Notes under the pieces: model-generated
The model's input: the letters and a program-made list of their open reading frames with translations, nothing else
The model's database searches: none
What the model was told of the DNA's origin: nothing
Shown here: in pieces, positions 38,932 to 47,885 of the stretch
Layout of the letters: each line of letters begins with the position of its first letter
Position numbering within the stretch: position 1 is the stretch's first letter
Made by a program: the position numbers and the translations under genes
Assembly: GCF_001666755.1 (NCBI RefSeq)
Contig: NZ_LZJC01000111.1
Coordinates: 18,849 to 82,848, forward strand
Origin: Mycobacterium sp. E1214
Lineage (GTDB): Bacteria; Actinomycetota; Actinomycetes; Mycobacteriales; Mycobacteriaceae
Length of the DNA: 64,000 bases
Direction of reading: 5' to 3'

Positions 38932-40014
38932 GTGCCGATGCGCGTGCGGGGTCTGGCGCTGCCGGACGAGACCGCAATCGAGCTGTGGATCGTCGACGGC
39001 CGCATCAGCACCGAACCGGTCGCCGGGGCGGACACCGTCTTCGACGGCGGTTGGATCGTGCCGGGCCTGGTCGACGCGCACTGCCACGTCGGCCTGGGCC
39101 ACGGCGGCGAGATCCCGCTCGACGAGGCGATCGCCCAGGCCGAGACCGAACGCGACGTCGGCGCGCTGCTGCTGCGCGACTGCGGCTCGCCGACCGACAC
39201 CCGCAGCCTCGACGAGCGTGACGACCTGCCCCGGATCATCCGCGCCGGCAAACATTTGGCGCGGCCCAAGCGCTACTCGCCGGGCTTCGCGCGCGAGCTG
39301 GAGGACGAGTCGCAACTGCCGGCCGCCGTCGCCGAGGAGGCGCGCCGCGGCGACGGCTGGATCAAGCTGGTCGGGGACTGGATCGACCGCAGCGTGGGCG
39401 ACCTGGCGCCGCTGTGGTCCGACGACGTGCTCAAGGCCGCGATCGACGCCGCCCACGCCCACGGCGCCCGGGTCACCGCGCACGTGTTCAGCGAGGACGC
39501 CCTGCCCGGGCTGATCCGCGCGGGCATCGACTGCATCGAGCACGGCACCGGCCTGGGTGACGACACCATCGCCCTGATGGTCGAGCACGGCACGGTACTG
39601 GTGCCCACGCTGGTCAACATCATCGAGAATTTTCCCGGCATCGCCGAGGCCGCCGCCAAGTACCCGATTTACGCCGCGCACATGCGCGAGTTGCACGCCC
39701 GCGGGGTCGGCCAGATCGCCGCGGCGCGCGAGGCCGGCGTGCCGATCTACGCCGGGACCGACGCGGGCACCATGGTGGCGCACGGCCGCCTCGCCGACGA
39801 GATCGAGGCGCTCAAGGGCATCGGGATGAACCCCACCGCCGCGCTGGGGGCGGCGTGCTGGGATGCGCGTCGCTGGCTGGGCCGGCCCGGGCTGGACCAC
39901 GGCGCCCCCGCCGACCTGGTGTGCTACGCCGACGACCCGCGGTCGGGTCCCGCCGCGCTGCACAACCCCGAGCTTGTCCTGCTGCGCGGCAAGGTGTTTC
40001 GTGCGACGACGTAG
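38932..40014 (+). CDS. Amidohydrolase family protein (imidazolonepropionase-like)
   Basis: A 360-residue metal-dependent hydrolase. DAHCHVG near residue 47 gives the HxH ligands, WIKLVGDW near 145 a likely carbamylated Lys, TAHVF near 183 and CIEHGTG near 205 further His ligands, and AGTDAGT near 275 the catalytic Asp. No signal peptide. It corresponds in place to Rv2915c, between ffh and pknI. Relatives cleave cyclic amides or peptides, but its substrate is not known. GTG at 38932 is used; ATG at 38938 is an alternative. Confidence 0.88.
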   Translation: MPMRVRGLALPDETAIELWIVDGRISTEPVAGADTVFDGGWIVPGLVDAHCHVGLGHGGEIPLDEAIAQAETERDVGALLLRDCGSPTDTRSLDERDDLPRIIRAGKHLARPKRYSPGFARELEDESQLPAAVAEEARRGDGWIKLVGDWIDRSVGDLAPLWSDDVLKAAIDAAHAHGARVTAHVFSEDALPGLIRAGIDCIEHGTGLGDDTIALMVEHGTVLVPTLVNIIENFPGIAEAAAKYPIYAAHMRELHARGVGQIAAAREAGVPIYAGTDAGTMVAHGRLADEIEALKGIGMNPTAALGAACWDARRWLGRPGLDHGAPADLVCYADDPRSGPAALHNPELVLLRGKVFRATT

Positions 40015-40051
40015 CCGCGCGACGCGCGGCGCGGGCGGATAGGATCGGGGC

Positions 40052-41725
40052 ATGGTGCTGCCCAGCGGCGCGAGCTTCGCCGGCTACACGGTGGCGCGCC
40101 GGCTGGGTGCCGGGGTGACCGGCGAGGTCTACCTCGTCCAAGATCCCCGCGGCACGCGCTGGCAGGCCCTCAAGATCCTCTCCGAGCCGATGTCCGCCGA
40201 CGATGAGTTCCGCCGGCTCTTTCAGGTGCAGACCCCGGTCGCGGCCAACCTGTTCCACCCGCACATCGTCGAGGTGTACGAGCGCGGGCAGTTCGAGGGG
40301 CAGCTGTACGTCGCGATGGAGTACGTCGAGGGCATCAACGCCGAGCAGCTGATCGCGACCCGCTTTCCCGCGGTGTCGCCGACGGGTCACGTGCTGAGCA
40401 TCGTGGCCGCCGTCGCGGGGGCTCTGGACTATGCGCACGGCCGCGGCCTGGCCCACCGCGACGTCAAACCGGCCAACATTTTGTTGGCCGGCGGCGACGA
40501 ACGCCCGCAGCGCATCCTGCTGTCGGACTTCGGCATCGCCCGCCGGCTGGGCGACAGGGCGCCGGAGGCGGCGCATCCCCCCGTCGGCACGGTCGCCTAC
40601 GCCGCGCCCGAGCAGCTGGCCGGCGCCGACATCGACGGCCGCGCCGACCAGTACGCGTTGGCGGCCACCGCCTTCCACCTGCTGACCGGCGCGCCGCCCG
40701 TCGAGCGTTTCGATCCGGTCGCCGCGCTGCGCCAGCACCTGGACGGCGCCCCACCGAAGCTCAGCGACCAGCGTCCCGAGCTGGCCCGGCTCGACGAGGT
40801 CTTCGCCAAGGCGCTGGCCCGCGACCCCGGTGATCGGTTCGCCACCTGCCGGGACTTCGCCGAGGCGGCCGCCGAGCAGGTGGGCGGCGCCGGCGCGGGC
40901 CGCGGATACGAGGCCCGCCGGAAACGACGCGCGGCCGCCGAGCGGCCGACCGTGCACGGGCTCGACGACATCGCCACCCTGGACGCCGCGGACCAGGCGG
41001 CCGCCGGACCGCCGCCGCGCCGGTCCCGCAAGCTCGCCCTGGCGGGCGCGGCGGCGCTGCTGGCGGCGGGGACGCTGGCCGCGGGCGTCGCGCTCGGGCG
41101 GCACACCGCGTCGCGGCCCGCCCCGGTGGCGGGGCCGGCGCCGTCGGTCACCGCCGTGCCCGGGCCCGTGACCGCCGCGCCGCCGCCCGCCGCCCAGCTC
41201 GACGGCAGTTTCCGCCTCGAGACCGAACGCACCAAGCAGACCTACAACGACGTGGCCGACCCGCAGCCGCCGGACATCCGGACCTGGTGGGCGTTCCGGT
41301 CGTCGTGCGGCCCGCAGGCCTGCACGGCCGCCGCCGCCCAGCTCGACGACAACGACCATTCGCGGGCGATGTCGCCCGGCGGGGGCGTGTTCTTCCTGCG
41401 GTTCACCGACGGGCAGTGGCTGTCGCAGCCGGTGGACCTGGACTTCCCGTGCTTCGGCCCGGACGGGTCGCAGGCCACGCAAAGCACGACGCTGGTGCTG
41501 GCGTTGCGACCGCAGCCGCCGGGTGACTTCGTCGGCGAGGAGACCGTGACCGTCCAGACCAACGAGTGCGGTCAGCAGTCGGCCGTCATCCGGATCCCCG
41601 CGGTCGCCAGCCGCCGGGGCGAGGTGCCGCCGGCCGTCGCGGTGCCGGATCCCGCGAAGCCGCCCGAGAGCCCGGGCGCCGCCGCGCCGACGCTGTCGCC
41701 GTACCGCCCCAACGGCGAGCGGTAA
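40052..41725 (+). CDS. pknI: Serine/threonine protein kinase PknI-like, membrane-anchored
   Basis: A 557-residue receptor-type kinase. The N-terminal kinase domain (about 1-270) has the glycine loop GAGVTGEVY, ATP-binding Lys41 (ALKIL), catalytic loop HRDVKPANILL with Asp137, and SDFG with Asp159. A single transmembrane segment (about 328-347) leads to an extracellular domain of about 200 residues with four Cys and a Pro-rich tail. It occupies the pknI position (Rv2914c). Arg136 makes this an RD kinase, whereas I recall M. tuberculosis PknI having Asn there. Confidence 0.92.
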   Translation: MVLPSGASFAGYTVARRLGAGVTGEVYLVQDPRGTRWQALKILSEPMSADDEFRRLFQVQTPVAANLFHPHIVEVYERGQFEGQLYVAMEYVEGINAEQLIATRFPAVSPTGHVLSIVAAVAGALDYAHGRGLAHRDVKPANILLAGGDERPQRILLSDFGIARRLGDRAPEAAHPPVGTVAYAAPEQLAGADIDGRADQYALAATAFHLLTGAPPVERFDPVAALRQHLDGAPPKLSDQRPELARLDEVFAKALARDPGDRFATCRDFAEAAAEQVGGAGAGRGYEARRKRRAAAERPTVHGLDDIATLDAADQAAAGPPPRRSRKLALAGAAALLAAGTLAAGVALGRHTASRPAPVAGPAPSVTAVPGPVTAAPPPAAQLDGSFRLETERTKQTYNDVADPQPPDIRTWWAFRSSCGPQACTAAAAQLDDNDHSRAMSPGGGVFFLRFTDGQWLSQPVDLDFPCFGPDGSQATQSTTLVLALRPQPPGDFVGEETVTVQTNECGQQSAVIRIPAVASRRGEVPPAVAVPDPAKPPESPGAAAPTLSPYRPNGER

Positions 41726-41776
41726 CGCAGACTCACATCGGCACACGGCCGGGCGCGCCGCGCCGAAAAGATTGCG

Positions 41777-41795
41777 AGTGCTCACTATCTACGCT
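41777..41795 (+). promoter_or_regulatory. AGTG-ct-CACT inverted repeat and -10-like TACGCT before the D-aminoacylase-like gene
   Basis: AGTGCTCACT (41777-41786) is a short inverted repeat sitting just before TACGCT (41790-41795), which fits a mycobacterial -10 (TANNNT). The start codon is at 41827 after GGGAGGG. A TetR-type repressor is encoded at the end of this operon, so a self-operator is possible, though the arms are only 4 bp. Confidence 0.35.
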
Positions 41796-41826
41796 AGGGT
41801 GGCCGCACGACGACCGGGAGGGCAGC

Positions 41827-43620
41827 GTGGCCTACGACGTGATCATCCGCGACGGACTGTGGTTCGACGGCACCGGCAGCGCGCCGCGGACGCGCACCCT
41901 AGGCATCCGCGACGGGGTGGTCGCCACGGTCTCCACCGGGCCGCTGGACGAGACCGGCTGCCCCGAGGTGATCGACGCGGGCGGCAAGTGGATCGTGCCC
42001 GGCTTCATCGACGTGCACACCCATTACGACGCCGAGGTGTTGCTGGACCCCGGGCTGCGGGAGTCGGTGCGCCACGGCGTCACCACCGTGCTGCTGGGCA
42101 ATTGCTCGCTGTCGACGGTGTACGCCGATTCCGAGGACGCCGCCGACCTGTTCAGCAGGGTGGAGGCGGTACCGCGCGAATTCGTGTTCGGCGCGTTGCA
42201 CTCCAACCGCACCTGGTCGACGGCGGCCGAATACGTCAAGGCGCTCGACGCCCTGCCGCTGGGGCCCAATGTCGGCTCGCTGCTTGGGCATTCGGACCTG
42301 CGCACGGCGGTGCTCGGACTCGAGCGCGCCACCGACGCCGCCGTCCGACCCACCGACGACGAGCTGGCCACCATGGCGCGCCTGCTCGACGAGGCGCTCG
42401 ACGCCGGGATGCTCGGCATGTCCGGCATGGACGCCGCCATCGACAAGCTGGACGGCGAGCGCTTCCGTTCGCGCGCCCTGCCGTCCACGTTCGCGACCTG
42501 GCGGGAACGGCGCCGACTGCTCAAGGTGCTGCGCCGGCGGCGGCGGATCCTGCAGAGCGCGCCCAACGTGGCCAAGCCGTCAACCGGGATGCTGTTCTTC
42601 TTCGCCAGCAGCCGAATCCTGAACTGTGGCAAGGGCGTTCGGATGAGCATGCTGGTCTCCGCCGACGCCAAGTCCATGCCGCTGTCGGTCTACGTGTTCG
42701 GCCCGGCGACCCGCTTCCTCAACAGGTTGCTGGGCGCGCAGGTGCGGTTCCAGCACCTGCCGGTGCCGTTCGAGCTGTACTCCGACGGCATCGACCTGCC
42801 GGTCTTCGAGGAGTTCGGCGCCGGCACCGCCGCCCTGCATCTGCGAGACCAGTTGCAGCGCAACGCATTACTGGCCGACCGGGACTATCGCCGGAAATTC
42901 CGTCGCGAGTTCGACCGCGTCAAACTCGGGCCGTCGCTGTGGCACCGCGACTTTCACGACGCGGTGATCGTCGAATGCCCGGACGCGTCGCTGATCGGCA
43001 AGAGCTTCGGGGCGATCGCCGACGAGCGGGGCCTGCACCCGCTCGATGCGTTCCTCGACGTGCTGGTCGACAACGGCGAACGCAACGTGCGGTGGACCAC
43101 CACCGTCGCCAACCACCGCCCGAAGCTGCTCGACGCGCTGGCCACGGAGACCAGCGTGCACATGGGCTTCTCCGACGCCGGGGCGCACCTGCGCAACATG
43201 GCGTTCTACAACTTCGCCCTGCGGATGCTCAAGCGCACCCGCGACGCCCACCGCGGCGGCGCGCCCTTCATGTCGATCGAGCAGGCCGTGCACCGCCTCA
43301 CCGGAGAGCTGGGGGAGTGGTTCGGGATCGACGCCGGCACGCTGCGCCGCGGCGACCGGGCCGACTTCGTCGTCATCGACCCCGCCGGCCTCGACGACGC
43401 GGTGGACGGTTACCACGAGGAGGAGGTGCCGTTCTACGGCGGCCTGCGCCGCATGGTGAACCGCAACGACGACGCCGTGCTGGCGACCGGCGTGGGCGGG
43501 GTGGTCGTCTACGGGCGCGGCAAGTTCCGCGAGGGCTACGGACGGACCTGCCGTTCGGGCCGGTACCTGCGTGCGGGCGCGCGGGAGCGCGGCGGCGTCG
43601 CGGCGGGCGCCGGGGCCTGA
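41827..43620 (+). CDS. D-aminoacylase / N-acyl-D-amino-acid deacylase family protein
   Basis: A 597-residue amidohydrolase. FIDVHTHYDAEVLLDPG near residue 63 carries the HxH metal site, HGVTTVLLGNCSLSTVYAD the conserved Cys ligand region, and SDAGAHLRNMAFYNF near 450 the catalytic Asp; the ends form the small beta-sandwich (FDGTGSAPRTRTLGIRDG and GDRADFVVIDP). It corresponds to Rv2913c. The physiological substrate in mycobacteria is not known. GTG follows GGGAGGG. The TetR gene starts 1 bp after its stop, so they form an operon. Confidence 0.9.
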   Translation: MAYDVIIRDGLWFDGTGSAPRTRTLGIRDGVVATVSTGPLDETGCPEVIDAGGKWIVPGFIDVHTHYDAEVLLDPGLRESVRHGVTTVLLGNCSLSTVYADSEDAADLFSRVEAVPREFVFGALHSNRTWSTAAEYVKALDALPLGPNVGSLLGHSDLRTAVLGLERATDAAVRPTDDELATMARLLDEALDAGMLGMSGMDAAIDKLDGERFRSRALPSTFATWRERRRLLKVLRRRRRILQSAPNVAKPSTGMLFFFASSRILNCGKGVRMSMLVSADAKSMPLSVYVFGPATRFLNRLLGAQVRFQHLPVPFELYSDGIDLPVFEEFGAGTAALHLRDQLQRNALLADRDYRRKFRREFDRVKLGPSLWHRDFHDAVIVECPDASLIGKSFGAIADERGLHPLDAFLDVLVDNGERNVRWTTTVANHRPKLLDALATETSVHMGFSDAGAHLRNMAFYNFALRMLKRTRDAHRGGAPFMSIEQAVHRLTGELGEWFGIDAGTLRRGDRADFVVIDPAGLDDAVDGYHEEEVPFYGGLRRMVNRNDDAVLATGVGGVVVYGRGKFREGYGRTCRSGRYLRAGARERGGVAAGAGA

Positions 43621-43621
43621 G

Positions 43622-44224
43622 GTGGCCCGCACCCAGCAGCAGCGCCGCGAGGAGACCGTCGGCCGGCTGCTCGACGCCTGCATCGCGACCATCGTCGAGG
43701 TGGGCTACGCCCGGGCGTCGGCCGCGGTGATCACCAAGCGTGCCGGGGTGTCGGTGGGGGCCCTGTTCCGGCATTTCGACACCATGGGCGACTTTATGGC
43801 CGCGACGGCCTCGGAGGTGTTGCGCCGGCAGCTGGAGTCGTTCACCAAGGGCGTCGCGGAGATTCCCGCCGACCAGCCGGCGCTGGAGGCGGCGCTGGTG
43901 ATCCTGCGCGACCTGACCGCGGGCCCGGCCAACGCGGTGCTCTACGAGTTGCTGATCGCCGCCCGCACCGACGACAAGCTCAGGGCCACCCTGCGCCACG
44001 AGCTGGGCCAGTACGCCGCCAAGATCCACGACGCGGCCCGGGCGCTGCCCGGCGCCGACGGCTTCGCCGAGGACACCTTCCCCGTGCTGGTGGCTCTGAT
44101 GACCAACGTCTTCGACGGGGCCGCCGTGGTGGAGGGCGTGTTGCCGCAGCCAACCATTGCGGCCCAACGGATTCCCGTGCTCGCCGCGCTGCTGGCGGCG
44201 GCGGCCCGGCCGGGTGCGGACTGA
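43622..44224 (+). CDS. TetR-family transcriptional regulator
   Basis: A 200-residue repressor. The N-terminal helix-turn-helix is in the stretch GYARASAAVITKRAGVSVGA with LFRHFDTMGDFMAA after it (about residues 28-60); the rest is the all-helical ligand-binding dimerisation domain. GTG at 43622 starts ARTQQQRREETV. It follows the D-aminoacylase-like gene by 1 bp and matches Rv2912c. It may regulate its own operon through the inverted repeat at 41777. It converges directly with dacB2, with no bases between the stop codons. Confidence 0.92.
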   Translation: MARTQQQRREETVGRLLDACIATIVEVGYARASAAVITKRAGVSVGALFRHFDTMGDFMAATASEVLRRQLESFTKGVAEIPADQPALEAALVILRDLTAGPANAVLYELLIAARTDDKLRATLRHELGQYAAKIHDAARALPGADGFAEDTFPVLVALMTNVFDGAAVVEGVLPQPTIAAQRIPVLAALLAAAARPGAD

Positions 44225-45118
44225 CTACAGCGAGCCGATGCTGGACTGCGGGCTCTGCGCGAAGCCCCAGTCGAACAGCGTGGCCGCCTGGTCCCAGTAG
44301 GTGGGGCCACCCTCATGGATCAGCCCGTACATCATGGCGATCACCAGCCGGCGGCCGCCGCGGGCCGCGGCCCCTACGAAGGTCTTGCGGGCGGCGTTGG
44401 TGAACCCGGTCTTGCCGCCGATGGCGCCGGGGTAGCGCTGCAGCAACTCGTCCTGGTTGACGATCGGGTGGTCGCCGTTGTCGCCGGGGAACATCGCCGA
44501 GGGCTCGGCCGTGATCTGCGCGAACACCGGATTGGCCATGGCGGCGCGGAAGATCACCGCCAGGTCGTGGGCCGTCGACGCTCCCGAGCCGGCGGCGCCG
44601 TCCAGGCCGGACGGCGTGGCCGCGTGCGTGCTGGTGGCGCCCAGCGAGGCCGCCTTGGCGTTCATCTTGGCGACCGTGACCTCGGGGCCGCCCAGCATGT
44701 GCGCCAGGGTGTTCGCGGCGTCGTTGCCCGACACCAGTAGCAGGGCGTCCAGGAGTTGGCGCGCGGTGTAGGTGCGGCCGGGCTTGATGCCGACGCAGTT
44801 GCACTCGACCTCGGTGTCGGCGACGTCGGCGACGACGGTGGAGTCCAGGCTCACCGAATCCAGGACGACCTGCGCGAGCAGCGTCTTGATGGTGCTGGCC
44901 GGTGGGTGCGCGACGTTCTGGTCGCGCCCGGCCAGCACCTGGCCGCTGTCCAGGTCGGCGACGATCCAGGTCTGCGCCGGGCCGTCGGGGATGGGCATCG
45001 AGCCGACCGGCTGCATGCTGTCCGCCCACGCGGTGGCGGTCACGACGGTGGCCGTGCACGTGCCGAGCGCGACCAGCGCGGCGGGCACCTTGGTCACGAG
45101 GGCCATGAGCTTGCGCAT
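44225..45118 (-). CDS. dacB2: D-alanyl-D-alanine carboxypeptidase, DacB2-like
   Basis: A 297-residue exported PBP5-type DD-carboxypeptidase trimming peptidoglycan pentapeptides. An N-terminal signal peptide (about residues 1-32) is followed by the serine active site ASTIK (SxxK, near 74-78), SGN near 131 and KTG near 238, all intact. ATG at 45118 begins MRKLMALVTKVPAAL; the extra residues to 45145 are not needed. It corresponds to Rv2911 and is divergent from the SnoaL-like gene. Confidence 0.94.
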   Translation of the reverse strand: MRKLMALVTKVPAALVALGTCTATVVTATAWADSMQPVGSMPIPDGPAQTWIVADLDSGQVLAGRDQNVAHPPASTIKTLLAQVVLDSVSLDSTVVADVADTEVECNCVGIKPGRTYTARQLLDALLLVSGNDAANTLAHMLGGPEVTVAKMNAKAASLGATSTHAATPSGLDGAAGSGASTAHDLAVIFRAAMANPVFAQITAEPSAMFPGDNGDHPIVNQDELLQRYPGAIGGKTGFTNAARKTFVGAAARGGRRLVIAMMYGLIHEGGPTYWDQAATLFDWGFAQSPQSSIGSL

Positions 45119-45163
45119 GGGCGCAAAGTCTAACTTCCGACCCATTTTCGCGGCGATGTTCAG

Positions 45164-45180
45164 TATTGTCTCGAAGCATG
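45164..45180 (+). promoter_or_regulatory. -10-like TATTGT just before a probable leaderless start
   Basis: TATTGT at 45164-45169 fits TANNNT and ends 8 bp before the ATG at 45178. No Shine-Dalgarno sequence precedes the ATG. This spacing is that of a leaderless mycobacterial transcript. No clear -35 is present. Confidence 0.4.
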
Positions 45181-45609
45181 TTGAGCCTGGCCGAAATCTC
45201 CGACCGCCTCGAGATCCAGCAGCTGATGGTGGATTACTCCACCGCCATCGACCAGCGCCGCTTCGACGACCTCGACGAGGTCTTCACCGAAGACGCCTAC
45301 ATCGATTACACCGCCTTCGGCGGCATCGAGGGCCGTTACCCCGAGGTCAAGAAGTGGCTCAGTGAGGTCTTGCCCAACTTCCCCGTCTACGCCCACATGC
45401 TCGGCAACTTCTCGGTCGACATCGACGGGGACACCGCCTCGTCGCGGGTCATCTGCTTCAACCCGATGGTGTTCCCCGATGAGGCGGGAAAAGCGGGGGA
45501 GCAGGTGATGTTCTGCGCGCTGTGGTACGACGACGAATTCGTGCGCACGCCGCGGGGCTGGCGGATGACCCGGCGCGTCGAGACGAAGGTCTTCCAGAAG
45601 GTGATGTGA
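45178..45609 (+). CDS. SnoaL-like / NTF2-fold protein (Rv2910c-like)
   Basis: A 143-residue SnoaL_4-type protein. [30 protein letters not shown] at the N-terminus, [15 protein letters not shown] in the middle and [17 protein letters not shown] at the end fit the fold, which binds hydrophobic ligands or acts as isomerase or dehydratase. Positionally conserved between dacB2 and rpsP. The ATG lacks a ribosome binding site and has a -10-like hexamer 9 bp upstream, suggesting a leaderless mRNA. Function unknown. Confidence 0.88.
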   Translation: MLSLAEISDRLEIQQLMVDYSTAIDQRRFDDLDEVFTEDAYIDYTAFGGIEGRYPEVKKWLSEVLPNFPVYAHMLGNFSVDIDGDTASSRVICFNPMVFPDEAGKAGEQVMFCALWYDDEFVRTPRGWRMTRRVETKVFQKVM

Positions 45610-45725
45610 CGCCCGGCCCGCTTCGTGCGCCGAGATTGCCGCCAGGGCTGCGCCGGCGCCCGGATCGCGACCATGGCGGCAATCTCGCCGCACGGGGACC
45701 GCGCATTTCTGTCCGGGCGCCCCGT

Positions 45726-45736
45726 TCTGGCACAAT
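45726..45736 (+). promoter_or_regulatory. TCTGGCACAAT element in the rpsP leader (extended -10-like)
   Basis: The same 11 bp occur upstream of rplS at 49047-49057. Read as an extended -10 (TGG then CACAAT), it would start transcription about 130 bp before rpsP; the distance to the ATG (135 bp) is close to that at rplS (146 bp). Shared control of two ribosomal-protein genes is suggested. Confidence 0.5.
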
Positions 45737-45871
45737 AGGCGGCTGTCCGGCGCGCGACCCACTCGCAAGTGCCCGCCCGCCGGTCGGAAACGCGAGGCAA
45801 AACCGGGTCCGGGCATCCCGCCCCGATCGCTGAATTGCAGCGTGACACCCCACAGGAGATTTCGCTCAACC

Positions 45872-46363
45872 ATGGCTGTCAAGATCAAGCTCACCCGGCT
45901 TGGCAAGATCCGCAACCCCCAGTACCGCATCGCCGTCGCCGACGCGCGCAACCGGCGCGACGGCCGCTCGATCGAGGTCATCGGCCGTTACCACCCGAAG
46001 GAAGAGCCGAGCCTGATCGAGATCGACTCCGAGCGCGCCCAGTACTGGCTGTCGGTCGGCGCCCAGCCCACCGAGCCCGTGCTCAAGCTGCTGAAGATCA
46101 CCGGTGACTGGCAGAAGTTCAAGGGTCTGCCCGGCGCCGAGGGCACCCTGAAGGTCGCGCCGCCCAAGCCCAGCAAGCTGGAGCTGTTCAACGCCGCGCT
46201 GGCCGCCGCCGAGGGCGGACCCACCACCGAGGCCACCACGCCGAAGAAGAAGGCCCCGGCCAAGAAGGCGGCCGCGAAAGCCCCCGACGCCGAGTCCGCG
46301 GCCCCCGAGGGCGAGGCGCGGGCCGAGGCCGGCGAGCAGGCCGAGTCGGCGACCGAGAGCTGA
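45872..46363 (+). CDS. rpsP: 30S ribosomal protein S16
   Basis: A 163-residue S16. [24 protein letters not shown] is the family N-terminus and the core ends near residue 85. The mycobacterial Ala/Lys- then Glu/Ala-rich tail ([12 protein letters not shown] and onward) adds about 70 residues. It opens the rpsP-khpA-rimM-trmD operon for ribosome and tRNA maturation. The ATG at 45872 is chosen over an in-frame GTG at 45842; AGGAGA lies 13 bp upstream. A promoter-like element lies 136 bp before the start. Confidence 0.97.
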   Translation: MAVKIKLTRLGKIRNPQYRIAVADARNRRDGRSIEVIGRYHPKEEPSLIEIDSERAQYWLSVGAQPTEPVLKLLKITGDWQKFKGLPGAEGTLKVAPPKPSKLELFNAALAAAEGGPTTEATTPKKKAPAKKAAAKAPDAESAAPEGEARAEAGEQAESATES

Positions 46364-46368
46364 CGCAG

Positions 46369-46611
46369 GTGAGTACGGTCGTCGTTGACGCTGTCGAGCA
46401 TCTGGTCCGCGGGATCGTCGACAACCCCGACGATGTCCGCGTGGACATGGTGACCAGTCGCCGCGGGCGCACGGTCGAGGTCCACGTCCATCCCGACGAC
46501 CTGGGCAAGGTGATCGGGCGAGGGGGTCGCACCGCGACCGCGTTGCGCACCCTGGTCGCCGGCATCGGCGGTCGCGGGATCCGCGTCGACGTGGTGGACA
46601 CCGACCAGTAA
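46369..46611 (+). CDS. khpA: KH-domain RNA-binding protein KhpA
   Basis: An 80-residue single KH domain. The RNA-binding loop is [15 protein letters not shown] near residues 47-61 and the fold starts [17 protein letters not shown]. It usually pairs with KhpB/Jag, not in this window, to bind many RNAs and influence cell-envelope genes. It lies 5 bp after rpsP and 17 bp before rimM in the conserved operon. GTG start. Confidence 0.95.
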   Translation: MSTVVVDAVEHLVRGIVDNPDDVRVDMVTSRRGRTVEVHVHPDDLGKVIGRGGRTATALRTLVAGIGGRGIRVDVVDTDQ

Positions 46612-46628
46612 CCGCTCAAGGAGCTCCC

Positions 46629-47168
46629 TTGGAGTTGACGGTCGGGCGCGTGGTGAAGGCGCACGGCATCGGCGGCGAGGTGGTGGTGGAGGTCCGCACC
46701 GACGACCCCGCGGCCCGCTTCGCCTCGGGTAACACGTTGCGCGCCAAGCACTCCCGTGCCGGTTGGGAACGCGATTGCGTGGTCGACGGCGTGCGCGAGC
46801 ACGGCGGCCGGCTGCTGGTGCGGTTCGCCGGCGTGACCGACCGCGACGCCGCCGACGCGCTGCGCGGCGCGTTGTTCGTCGTCGATTCCGACGACCTGCC
46901 GCCGATCGACGAGCCGGACACCTACTACGACCACCAGCTCGAGGGGCTGCGCGTCCGCACGGTCGCCGGCGAGGAGATCGGGGTGGTGGCCGAGGTGCTG
47001 CACACCGCGGCCGGTGAACTGCTGGCGGTGCGGCGCGGGGCCGGCGCGGTCGCGGGCCAAAGCCCCGAGGTGTTGGTGCCGTTCGTCGGCGCGATCGTCA
47101 CCGACGTGTCGCTGGGCGACGGGGTCGTCGAGATCGATCCGCCCGAGGGCCTGCTGGACCTGGGGTAG
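46629..47168 (+). CDS. rimM: Ribosome maturation factor RimM
   Basis: A 179-residue 30S assembly factor that binds S19. The N-terminal RimM barrel begins [21 protein letters not shown]; the PRC-barrel half contains [15 protein letters not shown] and ends [12 protein letters not shown]. The start is a rare TTG at 46629: AAGGAG at 46618-46623 is 5 bp upstream, and the resulting [13 protein letters not shown] start matches the family. A short insertion (GAVAGQSPE) lengthens it slightly. Confidence 0.95.
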   Translation: MELTVGRVVKAHGIGGEVVVEVRTDDPAARFASGNTLRAKHSRAGWERDCVVDGVREHGGRLLVRFAGVTDRDAADALRGALFVVDSDDLPPIDEPDTYYDHQLEGLRVRTVAGEEIGVVAEVLHTAAGELLAVRRGAGAVAGQSPEVLVPFVGAIVTDVSLGDGVVEIDPPEGLLDLG

Positions 47169-47174
47169 CGGCTC

Positions 47175-47885
47175 ATGCGAATCGACGTCGTCACCATCTT
47201 CCCGGCCTACCTGGACCCGCTGCGAGAGGCGTTGCCCGGCAAGGCTATTCAGTCCGGACTCGTCGACCTGCGGGTGCACGACCTGCGGCGGTGGACCCAT
47301 GACGTGCACCGCTCGGTCGACGACGCCCCCTACGGCGGCGGCCCGGGCATGGTCATGAAGGCGCCGGTGTGGGGCGCGGCCCTCGACGAGATCTGTTCGG
47401 CCGACACGTTATTGGCCGTGCCGACGCCCGCGGGCGCGCTGTTCACCCAGGCGACGGCGCAGCGCTGGAGCGCCGAGGCGCACCTGGTGTTCGCCTGCGG
47501 CCGCTACGAGGGCATCGACCAACGGGTCGTCGACGACGCCGCGCGGCGGATGCGGGTGGAAGAGGTCTCCATCGGCGACTACGTGCTGCCGGGCGGCGAG
47601 TCGGCGGCGCTCGTGATGATCGAGTCGGTGCTGCGTCTGCTCGACGGCGTGCTCGGCAACCCGGCGTCGCACCGCGAGGATTCGCACGCGCCGGCGCTGG
47701 ACCGGCGCCTGGAGGGCCCCAGCTACACCCGGCCACCCAGCTGGCGCGGGCTCGACGTTCCCGACGTCTTGCTCTCCGGCGACCACGGGCGGGTCGCCGC
47801 GTGGCGGCGCGAGGTGTCGCTGCAGCGCACCCGGGAGCGTCGGCCCGAGCTGCTGGAACCGCACGGCCCGGACGCGTCGGGTTAG
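47175..47885 (+). CDS. trmD: tRNA (guanine37-N1)-methyltransferase
   Basis: A 236-residue SPOUT methyltransferase that makes m1G37 in tRNA to prevent frameshifting. [16 protein letters not shown] at the start, [17 protein letters not shown] near 47-63, and the trefoil-knot SAM site [19 protein letters not shown] near 133-151 are diagnostic. It follows rimM by 6 bp. Its last 4 bp overlap the end of the convergent lppW-like gene. Confidence 0.97.
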   Translation: MRIDVVTIFPAYLDPLREALPGKAIQSGLVDLRVHDLRRWTHDVHRSVDDAPYGGGPGMVMKAPVWGAALDEICSADTLLAVPTPAGALFTQATAQRWSAEAHLVFACGRYEGIDQRVVDDAARRMRVEEVSIGDYVLPGGESAALVMIESVLRLLDGVLGNPASHREDSHAPALDRRLEGPSYTRPPSWRGLDVPDVLLSGDHGRVAAWRREVSLQRTRERRPELLEPHGPDASG

